From Antitrichia curtipendula (taxonomy: Eukaryota; Streptophyta; Bryopsida; Hypnales; Leucodontaceae), in assembly GCA_951230915.1 (NCBI GenBank), contig OX579633.1:2604001-2668000 (forward strand): a stretch of DNA of 64,000 bases. Reading direction: 5' to 3'. This document shows, one piece after another, positions 1 through 12,539 of the stretch; the stretch's first letter is position 1, and each line of letters starts with the position of its first letter. The notes beneath the pieces were generated by a model. It saw only the letters and a list, made by a program, of their open reading frames with translations, searched no databases and was not told where the DNA came from. The translations under genes were made by a program, and so were the position numbers.

Positions 1-300
1 CTTATGTTTCAGAATCTGCATTTGAACATGACACTATGGAGATTAGGGACATTGCCACCAGCACTGATAGCCTTTGATGGCAACGTCCACCCTATCCCGG
101 AGAATTGGCACATGTTGGGGTTGGGCTACAATACGAAATCCAACTTGGAAGCTGTGGAAAAGGCAGCTGTGATTCACTACAACGGACAAGCGAAGCCATG
201 GTTGGATGTCGCGTTTCCGCAGCTAAGACCTTTCTGGTCTAAGTATGTGAATTATACCAACGAGTTTGTTAGGCAGTGTAACATTCTGGATAGAACGTAA
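1..300 (+). CDS. Galacturonosyltransferase (GAUT13/14-like), C-terminal exon, partial
   Basis: GT8-family GAUT enzymes transfer galacturonic acid from UDP-GalA during pectin synthesis in the Golgi lumen. Only the last exon lies in the window. An acceptor (tttcag) ends at base 12, so coding runs from about 13 to the TAA at 298-300. The frame carries the conserved C-terminal GAUT blocks: NMTLWRLGTLPPALIAF, then a WHMLGLGY block, then AAVIHYNGQAKPWL, then RPFWSKYVNY, and a terminal CNIL motif. HYNG and KPWL are part of the GT8 active-site end. The wording of the LGTLPPALIAF and EKAAVIHYNG blocks is closest to the GAUT13/14 clade as I remember it. The 5' exons lie upstream of the window. Nothing looks broken. 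The family call is firm; the clade call is less so. Confidence 0.92.
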   Translation, partial: LMFQNLHLNMTLWRLGTLPPALIAFDGNVHPIPENWHMLGLGYNTKSNLEAVEKAAVIHYNGQAKPWLDVAFPQLRPFWSKYVNYTNEFVRQCNILDRT

Positions 301-1395
301 CCCTCTCTCGTCCTCACCTGCGAATTTATGGACTGCGGCTGCGTCCCCGTCCCTGCTTGGAAAGATCGGCAACCCACGTGTCATGTTCACGGCAATCCAA
401 TCAGAAGGCTCAGTGGCAATGCATGGGGCCATTCCTCAAGATTCTCAATTGCTGGATGCACAATCAAGCTCAATGTTACGGAGGTGGGGTTGGGACCTTG
501 AAACTGGAGGCAGGGACTGGATATGACGAAGATCATGTGCCCTTGCAAAGTGAAGGGTAGTGTTGAGGCAAGTGCGCACCAACTTGTTTTTCTGTGAGGA
601 ATATTCTTGTCACATGGATTGCAGCAAGAATTCGGGAAACCATTTCAGTGTTGCAGTTTGCGTGACTTTTTGAAATAAGGTCAGTAAGATCATTCTTGAA
701 AGAGGTGTGAAGAGCTGAGCAGAGGCTTCCAAATTGGAATTTGTGCGACACATCCTTGTTATTTATTTTTATTTTTGGTGCCAAATGTCACCCGTATAAT
801 TTAGTTCAACATTTTTTGCTGTCTCTTGTCGATGATACTAGGGACTCTAGTTTCAAATACTGTCCTTTACAACTGATGTTCAGCAACTAGGTTCCCCATT
901 CTGCCTTGTGTAGTGATGCATTTGGAGTGGAGGACGAATTCCTTCATCAACACGTCGAAAATTATGTTCTGACGAGCCTATTTAACCAATATTTGAGATA
1001 GTTCCCAATTGTGATAATATCTGAGACATTGCCCAAATACATTCAGCTGTGTTCAGAGGATTAGACAGAGTTATTGAAGATGACGCAGTTTTAGTGGTTC
1101 GAAATGGAGTGACCACATTGTATCAAAATTAATTTGATTGACGTTTTAGTCACCTCGGTAAATGGAATGCTTTTGTATAGCTCAGTTAGTAAGTCTTTGA
1201 ATTATGTACAGTGCATACATACAGGAAGACTCCCTGTGAAACACGGTTGAGATTTCAACTCTCCATATTCTGAAATGGTGGTGATAAAGAATCTGGTGGA
1301 AGAAGTTGTTTACTAGACTTATTGCGTGATACTTCTCATGTTATCATTAACCCTGAAGAAAAGGATAGGCCTAGGATCACTTGACATGAATACAC
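301..1395. other. 3' flank of the GAUT gene, no gene seen
   Basis: The first 400-500 bases are of balanced composition and probably hold the 3' UTR. Composition then drifts to the AT-rich background. Short ORFs here overlap one another in different frames and match nothing I recognise. Confidence 0.5.
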
Positions 1396-1397
1396 AT

Positions 1398-2330
1398 AAT
1401 TGTGTCCAAATAAGCAATTGAGCATTGTTCCTACTATTAAATAGTGTAATTTTTTTGTCAAAGATCTTGTTTGGATGTCAAAAGACTATTCTAGATTATC
1501 TTCTTATGCATTGGAGATTGAAAACAATTCTAGGCTCTCATGAATAGAGGCAATATATTTTAGGCAAGAGGGTGTAAGGGATCAAAATCAGGTGAAGCTA
1601 CCTTATGTAAACTTCAAAAAAAAATTCTTCTTCTTTGTATGCTTCCATTTTTTTACTAACCTCCGTAGATGATTCATCCAACAAAAATAATCTATACCTT
1701 AATTGAAATTGTATTGTTTTGTTTGTTATTATAAGATCTCTGAAATTGTGTGTCCTTAAATCATGCTCTTGGTATTGTCAGAAAGCTCTTTGCAAAGAGG
1801 GGGGCATAGGCTTTGTTTTGTGGCATTTAGACCTACAACATAAAAGATATTGAATTTCAAAGTTTTTCTGAATTAGAAAATTAGAAGATTGCTTTTACTT
1901 TTATTTATTAGTAGCAATGGCTCAAGGCGCACTAGTAATAATGAAAATACATTTTAATACCTAAAAAGAAAATTAAGTAAAGCAATCAAGCAAATTAAGC
2001 AAATCCCTACTAAGTAAGGTATCAACACCCAAATGTGTCCAAACGAGCAAATGAAGAATTAAGCATGTATACAATTTTTCACAATTTTTCTGCTCTTGTA
2101 TTAAACACATTTTATAGGGTCTACTTGGTAATCAAAAGGAGATTCTAGATTCTTTTAGAACGTATTTTTTGGACATTATATGAATAAACTAAGAATTTTC
2201 AAAGTATTGAAACTAGGTATACCCAAATGCAACCCTAAGTTCTCATAAATAGAGGTTGTACATTTTAGGCAAGAATTTGTAGAGGTTGATTTTAGAAAGG
2301 GATCACAATTAGGTGTTGTTACCTTATCAT
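1398..2330. repeat. Two diverged direct copies of a dispersed repeat
   Basis: About 1398-1606 and 2033-2327 share the same block order: a GTGTCCAAA block, a TTCTAGATT block, a CTCATGAATAGAGG-like block, then ATTTTAGGCAAGA, then a (A)GGGATCA block ending near CTACCTTA. A reverse-oriented partial copy containing TTGCCTAAAATG and CCTCTATTAATGAGAG lies near 37935-38075. The copies are too diverged for me to set ends. Confidence 0.5.
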
Positions 2331-2639
2331 GATAAGGAGAATCTTGTAGATTCTTAACAAACGGGGAATGTCCTCATAGATCTTCGAGGAAGAATGTCCT
2401 CATGTGTCCAAAAAATTGTCAAATGACAATTTGTCAATGATTATAGAAATTGAAAATTTGAAGCCAATTTACTCAAAAATATATGTAAACTCGGTCTTGC
2501 ATGCAAATTATATTTCCGGGTTCATATTGAAAAATGCGCACCTAAAAATATAATTTCCGCATGCAAATAAGTCATATAGCAACAATTGATTGAAATCTCA
2601 AATGGTAAGAAATCATTAGATGATTTTTGGAGGGTCTGG

Positions 2640-2920
2640 AGGGCCGTTTTGGGCCTGTTCTTGGCACTGTTCCCCCGGCAGCAAAAGAACGGCTGCTGTC
2701 AGAAAAAAAAGCTCCGAAAGAAAGAAAAAAAAAAAAAAATCCTAAAATCTTGAAATGGAAAAACAAAATGAACAAATTTTTTTTTTTTTTTTGAATAATT
2801 TTTTTTTGGTATGACGTGGCAGTCGCTTGACCACGTCACGCAGCTGCTGCAACGCAGTTCCAGATAGTTTCAGAGTCTGGGAACCGTGGGGAACTCGCAA
2901 CCCTCCACAGGGGCTGAATA
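2640..2920. repeat. Structured GC/homopolymer element with ACGT palindrome
   Basis: A GC-rich segment is followed by long A and T runs, the palindrome TGACGTGG...CCACGTCA (about 2813-2838), and a second GC-rich segment. The same architecture occurs in the TIR elements at 35679-36017 and 54339-54661, so this is probably a decayed relative. I could not find the CATTACAAAA termini here. Confidence 0.35.
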
Positions 2921-4199
2921 ACATGTAATGATGAGTTTGAAACTCTTTGTACTTGTTCTCAATGAACGTGAGAGTAAGATCTTCTAGGTACAAATGTCAT
3001 TGTGTACATTTCTTTTCATTGAAAATTCTTGACAAAAAATGACCATTATTCTGTGTTTTCTAGGCATAAAATGCAAAAGAATTGCAGGGGTCAAACATTG
3101 TTTTTATATAGAAATCAATAATAATTACCCAAACAAAGAAATTTCTAACTCCCCCAAAATAATGTGAACAATGGATTGTATTTTTCCATCCTAGAGAGGG
3201 CTCCCTAAAGTCATCCACTGGTGGACACAACTAGACACCGTATCATACAAAAAAAGTCCATATTTTTTTCTTTTAAAAGGTGGATCTGAAAGTCTACTTT
3301 CAGAATCAAGTTTTGCTTTGATCAAAATGTTTTCAGTCATTTTTGGAACAAAGGTATGTCAAGTGTGCCCAATTGCGTTTACTAGAAGATATACTTTACA
3401 GTCAGATCCAATAATCTCACAAACTGCCTGTGTGCAATTCAATTTTTTTTTTTCATAATATAGAATACAATTGGTCTTTGTCTTGCATAATTGACATTCA
3501 GTTCTTATGCAATCTCAATCAAGCATACCAAATTTCAGTTTTGAAAAAGCAAAACTCTATTTCTGGTGAATTGTTTCATGTATGATACATGATTTTACAT
3601 GATAATTTATTGAAAATCATTAGTGATATTTTTTTTAAATTTGATTGCATAGATATGTAGGAAATATCCATACACACATCTTTCTTCCATAAACATTTCC
3701 CAAAACGTTTTAGAATTTCCTTTATAGAGATTTCAAAATTGGGGTGACAATGCCTAGATTTTGTAGAATAGATATCTTTATATTTTAACTAGATTTTTCT
3801 ATTCAGTGACCCTCATCCTGGAACTAATTTTGTGCATTTGAGTGACATGGGGCTTTTTGTAAAGACAACCCACAAATCCTACGTTACAAACCATAGACCT
3901 TCTATAAGGAAATCTTTAGAGGGAGGATTTCTCCTTGCATTTTATGTTGGGCAATGCCTTAGGAGGAGGGGATTTTGTGAAAAAAATGATGGACAAAGAA
4001 GGCACAATCCCCTCTTCCTCGGGCATTGCCCTACCTAAATAATAAATAGCTAAATGTTTCTTTCCAATCATAGAATTGGTTTCTTTCAGTTTCTTCAAGT
4101 GAAGGTTGTGCAATGAAGACCTTCTTTTATATGTTGTCACAACCACAATTTGGAGCACAAATATTTTTTGGTGACATAACATTATAATTACATACTACT
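2921..4199. other. AT-rich sequence, nothing recognised
   Basis: There is no coding frame of interest and no clear terminal repeats. Small ORFs near 3832-4182 lie on both strands over the same bases and look like chance. Confidence 0.5.
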
Positions 4200-4428
4200 T
4201 TAATCCTTAAAGGGCAAACTAGTAACTGTAGAAATCATCCCTTTGGTTACCATGTAAATCATTTGCTTAAAAAATTGCAAAAGCACTCACTAGAAGTCAA
4301 ACTATTGTAGAAGACCTCTCCTTTTCACAACAAAATTTTGAGGATGAATAGTTGCATTTCTATCCTACTAGAAGGATTTCCTATCATCTATCAGACAAGA
4401 AGCATCCTCATTGACGTTTAAGGGTTAA
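4200..4428 (+). mobile_element. TTAA-flanked short element, family 1 (copy 1)
   Basis: The 221-bp body (4204-4424) sits between TTAA at 4200-4203 and TTAA at 4425-4428. It begins TCCTTAAAGGGC and ends GTTTAAGGG. The interior is shared with 11857-12076 in the same orientation and with 5146-5372 and 22751-22970 in reverse, including the blocks GAAATCATCCCTTTG and ACTAGAAGTCAAACTA and a TTTTCACAACAAAATT block. It is non-coding and piggyBac-like by target site. Confidence 0.75.
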
Positions 4429-5141
4429 AAATTGAGTTGAAAGCAAGAAACTGAAGGACAAGTGCTGAAAACCTCACCTAGTTGCTTTTAGCCAAAATGT
4501 ATAAGTATAGATGAAGTACAAAAAATATGGATTAAATGTATTCATTCATCCAAAGTGTGTAGATTCTTTCCCTCCAAAATTAGTCATCCCAAGATTCTAT
4601 AATGATTTAACAATTTCATCTATTGCCATTTTCCACATTTAAAGGTATTCATTATTCATCATAGGATTTGACACATATGTATGTCAAGTAAAAATCACCA
4701 CAACTTTGTAAAACACAAATCTTTTCATAAATAAAGGGAATATAAGCTATCCTATGATTCAACTTTGAAAATTTATAAAATATTAATAGAGTGCCTGAAA
4801 TGGGTTGCATTTGTCTTGAGCTAGCTAATAATCACATCTAATAAAATTTTGGTCATTTGATCTTTGGGACATCATACATTCAAATCAGATTCATCACCTT
4901 GGTGTCAAAATAATTCAATTTGGGCATTTGGACAATTTGGCAGCTTCATTTGATTTTCTTGGCTTTTGGCATGTTGCTCTTCCTAATTTTTCAACAATCA
5001 AATTTTCTCCAATTTTCAGAAATAGTTGTCCAATTTTTCATATTTTAGACATACTCCAATCTTTCTCTAATTATTTACAAAACTGACCTACAAGTACAGC
5101 AATTGAACAAAAAAAAAGTATTACTTCTAGGTGTTTCTACC
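4429..5141. other. AT-rich spacer between two family 1 elements
   Basis: No coding frame, RNA gene or terminal repeat was recognised. Confidence 0.5.
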
Positions 5142-5376
5142 TTAACCCATAAACGCCGGGGAGGATGTTTTCCAGTCAATGAATGACAAAGAATTTCTCC
5201 ATATAGGAGAGAAGTGTAACTATTCATCCTCCCAATTTTGTGTGGAAAGAGAAGATCTTCTACAGTAGCTTGACTTCTAGTGAGTGCTTTTTCATTTTTT
5301 TAAGACAACAATTCACACGGTACCCAGACACAGACAGATGATTTCCATGGTGACCGGCCCGTCGTTTCAGGGTTAA
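5142..5376 (-). mobile_element. TTAA-flanked short element, family 1 (copy 2, reversed)
   Basis: The 227-bp body (5146-5372) is bounded by TTAA at 5142-5145 and 5373-5376. It starts CCCATAAACGCCGGGG and ends CGTTTCAGGG. Its reverse complement aligns with the copy at 4204-4424 throughout, for example the block CACTCACTAGAAGTCAA. This copy has the highest GC ends of the family. Confidence 0.75.
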
Positions 5377-6352
5377 TCATGTTGCATCTTTCTTTCAAGA
5401 CCCTGGATTGAACACGATTGACAAAGACTAATCACTCATGTTATGTCCAGTAATGTAACGGAGTTTCTCATGCCAAGACTCTACTTTCAGCAAGTTTGTG
5501 GGCAACGAAGATGACATTCCTTTGCCACTTCCATCCAACATGGACAAGCAACACTACTACATTCTCCCTGGCCTTTGCAAGAGTCCATGAGGAAGCTCTT
5601 CATCTGAGGAGAAAAGCTGAAAAGTAGAGAGCACAATCTCGCAGTTTCTTGTAGAAAATTGTACGCATACAGAGACAAATGCTTCTCGAATTGGTAGCTA
5701 GCTCGCATCCAACAATTTGCGGTTGAACTCAAAAAAATCAGCTAGCAGTACCGGTTTCATGGACTCAAGCATCATCCAGTCCAAGATCAATGCCTGAGCG
5801 ATAAGAGCGTTACTGGCAAATCCTCAGAAAACTGCCCCAAAAGCATGGAATTGCACGCAGAAGACAATGAACCTCAAGTGATAAAATTGATGTCGAATCC
5901 TTGATACTCCTCCATGGAATCAGGATCATCTATACACAGCAACCGCAACTTCGAAGAGCCAGTCACATAACTGCTCAACCCAACTCAGACACTCAATCGT
6001 CAACACAACACCAATTCACAACCAACTGAGACTGATGATCTCGCAGCAGCAACATTAGCAAGCGGTTGCAACGAAATTAACTACATGAACCGAACTGAAA
6101 CCAAAAGCTCTTCACTAGCGAGCCACCATAGGAATGGTCTGCATCATCTGTGCAATGGAGGCGATGTCACTCTGCCATATTGTCGTTCCAGGCGGCGACC
6201 ACCCTGAAGAAGAAGTTCGCTGCAGCCGTGATTTATTACCGGATCGATGAGAAGGGCGCTGTAGTACCGGTGCAAATCCGTCCGGTAAGATTTCCCTGAT
6301 ACAGAAAATCATTGGCATCTGGACTCAGTGCTCAGTGCTTCTATCCAAGAGA
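5377..6352. other. Probable 3' flank or UTR of the His-rich gene
   Basis: Composition is balanced and unlike the surrounding AT-rich DNA, which fits the 3' UTR and flank of the minus-strand gene that ends at 6353. ORFs at 5487-5732 and 6115-6318 (-) show no recognisable domain. A further 3' exon cannot be excluded. Confidence 0.4.
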
Positions 6353-8557
6353 TCATCGACGACTCGGTGATGCAAACGCCTCTCTGAATTAAATATAACA
6401 ATGCTTGATTTAGTGAAATAAAGCAAATGATTTCATACCGATGCTTGAAGCACCCGTTTTTGGTAGAAATGAAAATGCAAGGTAGTGATGGTATGTGACT
6501 TACACGAGAGGGTGACGACTCGTGTGGTGACCTTGGTGTTTATCGCTGGTGACGCTGGAGATTGACGCTGACTCTATGTAGTGACGGGGCTTGCCGTGAT
6601 GCTCTTTGTGTCTGTGACTGCTGCGGTGGCTGTCGTGATCTCTGTGATGGCTGGTTTCGAGTTCCTGGTCATGGTGGTGACTTCGGCTGTGATGACTGTT
6701 GGAAAGCCCCGAGGTCGTTTCTTTGTGATGACTCTTGTGGTGGCCGTGGGTGTGATTCTCAAGATGCTCAAGTGCGGAGTCTCGGTGGAGTGGCTTGTGG
6801 TGGCGATGGTCAGGGGAGCGCGAGTGGTGTGGCTTGTGGCTAGAGCTCGACTGGTGGTGACGATGGCCAGCACTCGAGTGGTGGCTGTGGTGGCTATGGT
6901 GGCTATGATGCTCTGAAGATGCGTCTTTTTGGTGCCCGTGGTGGTCCTTGTGGTGTCGATGCAGTCGCTCCGGAGAAAGCGAGTGGTGCTTGCGTCCGGA
7001 GCTTTGCTCGCTCGGGTGATGGCGGTGGTGGGATCCCTGGTGCTTGTGGCTGCTGCTGTGGTGACGCTCGGGGGACTCCTTGTGGTGCTCGTGGCGACGC
7101 TCGGGAGAGCGCGAGTGGCGACGGTGGTGAGCGCGAGAGACGTAATTCGCGCACTCTCGGCTCTTGTGGTGGTGATCCTTCGAGTGAACGCGGTGATCCC
7201 TGCTGTGACGTCCATGGTGGCCGTAATGCGCGTGATCAGGGGAATGTGAGACTCGCCGATGGTAGTGACGAGTGTGTGCACTGCTGCGCTCACGGTGAAG
7301 ACTCTGGCTGCTGGCATTCGACGCATTCTCGTCGAATTCGGGTCTGGAAATCGACGTGTTGGTGTCCTCGTTCTTGACGCGAAGGCGGTGCACGCTACTG
7401 CGGCGACGGCGATGACTGCTGGCGTTCGACGCATTCTCGTCGACTTCGGCTCTGGAAATCGACGTGTTGTTGTTGTCGTCGTCTTTCACGCGAGGGCGGT
7501 GGACGCTACTCCGGCGATGCCTCTGACGCTCAGAATGACGGTGACGACGATCTCTGTAGTAGGAGTCGTCTCCAAGAATTAACTCTGTACCATCCACATT
7601 CCCATCCGGCGCCTTCATCACCGCGTCTGCAACGGCGCCCGACTCTTTCACGCTCAGCTTACTCAGCTGCTCCGCAGCGCATGACGACGACCCCGGAATA
7701 GCAGTCATGGCGAAGTCTCCACCAAACGTCAAGAGTCGGATTCTAAGACGTCTGCTTGCTCTGATCACTGGAGCCTCATCGCAATCTGTCGCACGCCCCG
7801 GGAAGATGATGGGCTAGGAGAGAGAGGATCGGTTTCACTGATGTTGCCCACAGCTGGAAGCAGAGAAAGACGAAACCAGAGTCAGGTACAGAATTTCAAC
7901 GTTACCGCAAAATTCCCTACTAGGATTTTACCAAAATCACACCGTGCACAACGTTGGCACAAAGGGTAGCTGCTAATTGTTGACAAAAGCTTACTTCTAG
8001 AGTTGGCCTGCCCCTAGCTAGCTACCGGCCAAGGCATTTACACATGTTGACATAAAATAAGGACGAATTAAAACTTCGCGCTTGTCAGAGGCAAAGCTTC
8101 GTTTGCGGACTTCTGCGCGGGTCCAATTGGGAAGGAATCATGGGAACCACTTAGAAAAGGACTCTCTCGATAAAACCTGAAGGACAGAATTAGGTTCGAT
8201 TAAGTGACACTGTGACACAACACTTGAGAGAGGCAATGATCCGTAACGACGGATAAATCAACAGAACGAATCGCACGTAACGCTTGTGAGGCACGAACCT
8301 CATCACTAACAATGCAGGTACGAGTGACACCCTCCAAATTAAAACGTGAGCTTTTAGTAAGGTACGAACCTTACGGGCGACGGCGGTTCTAACACGGAAT
8401 CCGGTTCATTAGGGTCCCCATCAGATCGAGATAATTCGACATCTTGGGCACAACCACGATCAATCAAATATTCCGCGTCCTCAAATTGCGTGTTCAGATC
8501 TACAGATTGGTCGAATCTCTGTACCTGCATTACAAATGGCGCAACTGATAATTCCAT
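6353..8557 (-). CDS. Histidine/serine/arginine-rich protein, function unknown
   Basis: Three exons on the minus strand join in phase: 8557-8375, 7813-6504 and 6383-6353. The junctions are CCC|GTAAGG to ctag|CCC and GT|GTAAGT to ttcag|A. The product is about 507 residues. If the last intron is retained, a stop occurs at 6502-6500 just past the donor. The first 150 residues are ordinary, with an acidic stretch and an RRLRIRLLTFGGDFAMTAIP segment. Next come two tandem copies of a unit containing SSVHR.RVK...NTSISR and DENASNASS. From about residue 236 to the end the chain is nearly all His, Ser, Arg, Lys and Asp, with HSRSPDHRHH-type repeats. SR-like and poly-His tracts often locate to nuclear speckles; that is inference. 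The start at 8557 is the first ATG in an open frame that extends further upstream, so an upstream exon is possible. I do not recognise the family. Confidence 0.6.
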
Positions 8558-10414
8558 CACCCGAAAATCTCTGCCGCAGCATGTGTATCTACTCCAGCAA
8601 CAAACCCCACCTGTTCTAAACTCCTCCACAATGAAAGCAGCAATACCGGCTGCGGCATATCGTTGTGCAAACGATCCACCATTCAAACCACATTCCAATC
8701 AACTTTCACAATAAAACTCACAACTTGCGTAGACGCCACCCAACTTGAATCAACCAAGCAAAACGTGACGAAACTTGACAACTGATTCAAACCTGGTACC
8801 TTCATCGACACCAAACATGGATCCACCATTCCAAACCCCATTCCAATAAAAACTCACACCAATAAATTACTCACCGTAACAAACGTGACGCTCGATCCCT
8901 ATGCAACCAAACTCGCTCTTCCACAAATTCTGACAGCAATATCGGACCCCTCGACCACAATGGAACTCTGTAAAACCCCGCAGAGGTTCGCGATTCGCAT
9001 TGCAGCCACAAACGTTTGTCACTTCTTAAAGTAGACGCCGGCTGGTACTGTACCCGACCTAGTGATCGGAACCTTCACGGGACACAGTGACACAGAACAA
9101 GGTTCCTATTCCCTGGAAGACTAAGTTGAAAACAGCAAACATCAAACAGAAATACAAAACAGAACATTGACTTGGGTTGCTTAGAGGAAGATTTCCCGAA
9201 TTATTAAGTTTAGCGCGCTTCTAGCTAGCTAGATAGACTAGACTTCCAAGTGCGAGGCATTGATGGCCGTGTGTGAAACCGAGAGAATCAGCACATGCAG
9301 TGGGTAGCTAGAACTCGGGGTTCCATTACTGATGAGAGGGCTCATGTTTCTGATGAATGTGGAGAAGTTTTGTTGTGTAGGTTCGATGTATCATGGAATC
9401 GAAAACGCGCGGGGACGGCTGGGTGGGCGTGAGAGTCGGGATGCTGGTGGAGCGGAGTGCCCGGGAAGTGTTGAATGACTTGGCGGCGCCTGCTTTGCTG
9501 GATACCTGGGGGAGCACTACAGTACGGGTATTTCAGTTCATTTATGTCTGTAAATTGTATTGTACTGAACTATCAAGGGGGTTGCTTTACTCTCCGGATT
9601 CTTGTTTCTTTTCCTTTTTCTCCTTCTCCTTGGATACGAAAGAAAGGATTCAACTGCAGGGAAAGATGGAAGCGACAGAACCCACGTTAGGGTCAGGAAC
9701 AAGTGAGGGACAGAGGTGGCCCAACGGATCTTATGCAAAGTTTGATCGATTCCAAGTGCATGGAAGTTCACCCCAAGAGTAGACTTCCATGTACAAAAAT
9801 GAACCAAACTTTGCAAAAGAGAAAAAATAAAATAAAAATAAATAAATAATAAATAAATAATGGAATTTTACATGAAAGTAAGTCATATTTGCAAGAGGAG
9901 AATTGTAAAAATATGATGGAAAATTTTTTAGGGAGAGACTCATACAGAGTGGGAGAAGCAACTTTTTTATTTCCAAAAATCTATTTTGTATGATGGAGTT
10001 AAATTTTGGATTGTCTAAATTTAGTTTGACAACAAGGCAAAGTTATATGTTAAATGCAATGTTTTTGTATACTCACATAGAAATTAAAAGTTTAATAGAA
10101 TTCTACAAACTACAAAGACAATTCCAACCCTAAAAAATTCTGAAATTTATTTCCAATTCTGGCATATTGTCGGAGTTTATTCTTAGAACCTATATCCATT
10201 GGCAATTCAAAACTTCTAGAACCAAAGGGTGGCTAAAAGGACCTCAACCCTCCAAGTAGGGTAGCTTGTTTCCATAGGACAAGCTCCGGAAGAGAGCAGC
10301 TTTGGGATTCTCTAGAGTAGTTTCCGGATTTGAGCAACATAGCAGCAAATTGGGTAGAACTTCAATTAGATTTTTGTCTTTTTCTTGAAAGTAAGCCCTT
10401 CATCATGTTCACAA
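8558..10414. other. Upstream region of the His-rich gene, no firm gene
   Basis: 8558-9350 has balanced composition and probably holds the promoter and 5' leader of the minus-strand gene. 9393-9780 (+) has a 129-codon ORF with a GC-rich first half, but it runs into an AT-rich tail and matches nothing known to me. Beyond 9800 the sequence is AT-rich and featureless. Confidence 0.4.
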
Positions 10415-10570
10415 CGACTACAAAAAAACAAGGATATAAATGACTTGTCCATAATAACTTTAGTAGTTATTTCTTGTCCACAATGACTGCAAAACAATCA
10501 TTTTTGTAGTCATTGTTGTACTTGTAGTCATTGTGGACAAGTCATTTATACCCTTGTTTTTTTGTAGTGG
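10415..10570. mobile_element. Short foldback MITE (CACTACAAAAAA type)
   Basis: The left end CGACTACAAAAAAACAAGG and the reverse complement of the right end, CCACTACAAAAAAACAAGG, match over about 40 bp and continue through a TATAAATGACTTGTCC block. The whole element folds on itself, with inner TAGTCATTGT repeats. I could not establish a target-site duplication. Confidence 0.7.
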
Positions 10571-11852
10571 CATGCGTCTAGGCCCTCCAACTCTATACGG
10601 GAGAAAAACTCAAGACGGAGGACACAGAGGCTTGTTCGAGTTCAAGAGCTCCAGCACGTCAATGGAAACTCAATCTTATTATTCCCTTCCCTCACACACA
10701 CAGAGCTCAAAACTCTGCCCCCATGTTTATCGATTGGGAGAAGAGAGTGATCGTTTTGAAGACGGAGTTTTTTCTTTCCGTTTCTTCCTTTTGGGTTTTC
10801 CGTTTCCTGGTTTCCTGGTTTCCTGGAGTATTGACTTCCTTTTGCTGTGCGTGTTGTGCTTGTCTGTTGGTGTCAAGTTGTTCGGCATCGACTTATCCAC
10901 GGAATTAATTGCGTTGATTCGTTCTCACAGTGATGATAAATACTCCACATTACCACTTGCTGCCGCTTTGCAGCTGGGTTTGATAATTGCTTGATCCAGC
11001 GCTTGAAGACAGGACGGGTGCACTTGTGTCAACCGCTTTCTGTCACTTGTATAGCCATGTCATGAGAATACGGTGCATGTCTAGGACTCTATAGGACCAG
11101 TAGGACGGAATATTTAAAGTCTTTCAGCACTGTTGACGGAAATCACTGAAACGATACCGGTAGACACGGAGTCAATGTTGGTCGAGAGGATCCTAGAAAA
11201 GTGAGGAAAAAAAAAGAGAGTCAGAAGAAACAAAAATCCGGTGAATTGGAGTCGAGTTGAGAGTGTTCACTTGAAATTTCACATGCGGTCAAACAGAGGT
11301 CAATTCTCCCTAGTCCAGAATAACAGTCGAGTCTATAGTAGTGCAAAGAGCCTCTTGCAAGGGCTCTTCTTTTATTTCTAGAGAAAATGCAAAAAATAAT
11401 TAAATTTCTATGCAAATTTTTTTTGCAAAAGTTTTTTGCTCTTTGCAACAAAAATGGTAGTTTTGAGTGGTCTTGATGGAAAAAGCCCTTGAAACTTTAG
11501 GAGTTAAAACATGCTCATTCCGATCCATAATGACTTCAATACCAAGTGCATACTTCTATTGCTAGAATGAATTGATTTGCATCAACTTGAAGCTACTTTA
11601 GAGTGAATTGATGACAGTGTATAATTAAGGCATAGATTTTCCCATTCCATGATCTATGTACATGTTATCTTCATTTTGTGCAATTAGTTTCCTAAAGCAA
11701 ACAATTTTTTCTTTCAATTGCATTTTCTATTTTCTAATACAAACAACCTAAAATGGATCTTTTTCTAGATGTTTGGGATGGGATTTTGCACTAGAATGGG
11801 TAAATTGACCTTGATTGGCCACAAAAAAATTGGTGACCTTTGCGTATATGGT
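10571..11852. other. Intergenic, with a family 8 element end near 11452-11507
   Basis: 10571-11030 is GC-richer and holds a 153-codon ORF (10533-10994, +) that starts inside the MITE. Its lack of recognisable domains makes coding doubtful. Around 11452-11507 a TAGTTTTGAGTGG block runs to GAAACTTTAGGAG-TTAA, which matches the right end of the family 8 TTAA element at 15662-16232, so this is probably a truncated copy. Confidence 0.4.
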
Positions 11853-12080
11853 TTAACCCTTAAGGATGGATTGGTGACTGTGGAAATCATCCCTTTGCTT
11901 ACTGTGTGAATCATTCGCTTATAGAATTGCAAAAGCATTCATTGGAAGTCAAACTACTATAGAAGACCTCCCCTTTTCACAACAAAATTCCAAGGACAAA
12001 TAGTTGCACTGCTATCCTAGTGTAAGGATTCTCTGTCATCCATCGGACGCCAAACGTCCTTGTTAATGTTTAAGGGTTAA
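11853..12080 (+). mobile_element. TTAA-flanked short element, family 1 (copy 3)
   Basis: The 220-bp body (11857-12076) lies between TTAA at 11853-11856 and 12077-12080. It begins CCCTTAAGGATGG and ends GTTTAAGGG. It is the closest relative of 4204-4424: same orientation and length, sharing GAAATCATCCCTTTG and GAAGTCAAACTA. Confidence 0.78.
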
Positions 12081-12539
12081 GCCTAGAAGGATGGCCTCGT
12101 GAACATTGATTCCAAGCCTTACTATGCATCATAGTGTTTGCTACTAATTTGCGACTAGACATGAATGAAATAATTTATATTGTTTTTTTAGAGATGAAAT
12201 CATATGCCTACTACTAGTCATCAAATTTTCAATTTTTTTGGAGGGGATTTTGAAACTAATGTGAATTTTTTCATTTAAGAAATATATTCAAAAAATTTGA
12301 AACTCGATCTGAAATTTTCACCGTAGATGTATGTTATGGTGTACAACATCATGGTAAATAGTCACATGAAAATTGAGTCTTTATTGTGTTCAGCTTCAAT
12401 CTTTGTATCATATGTTGAAAATGAGTGGATGAAATCCAAATGAGTAAACATGAATATTGCCGTAGTGTCCTTTGTGCACTACAAATCTACAATGAAATGT
12501 GGAATTTTTTGCACTATAAACTTTGAATTTAAAACTTTG

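Noticed and set aside
1347..1362. TTAACCCTGAAG as a possible TTAA-element end
   Set aside because: No matching right terminus and no related copy.
6562..7582. Long ORFs in several frames on both strands over the His-rich gene (for example 6574-7434 (-) and 6919-7377 (+))
   Set aside because: They are frame shadows of the repetitive His/Ser/Arg codons. Only the frame used here joins in phase to upstream and downstream exons.
9393..9782. 129-codon plus-strand ORF with a GC-rich first half
   Set aside because: No domain, and the second half turns into low-complexity AT-rich sequence. No supporting splice pattern was found, so it was left uncalled.
10533..10994. 153-codon plus-strand ORF
   Set aside because: Its start lies inside the MITE at 10415-10570, and the product has no recognisable domain.
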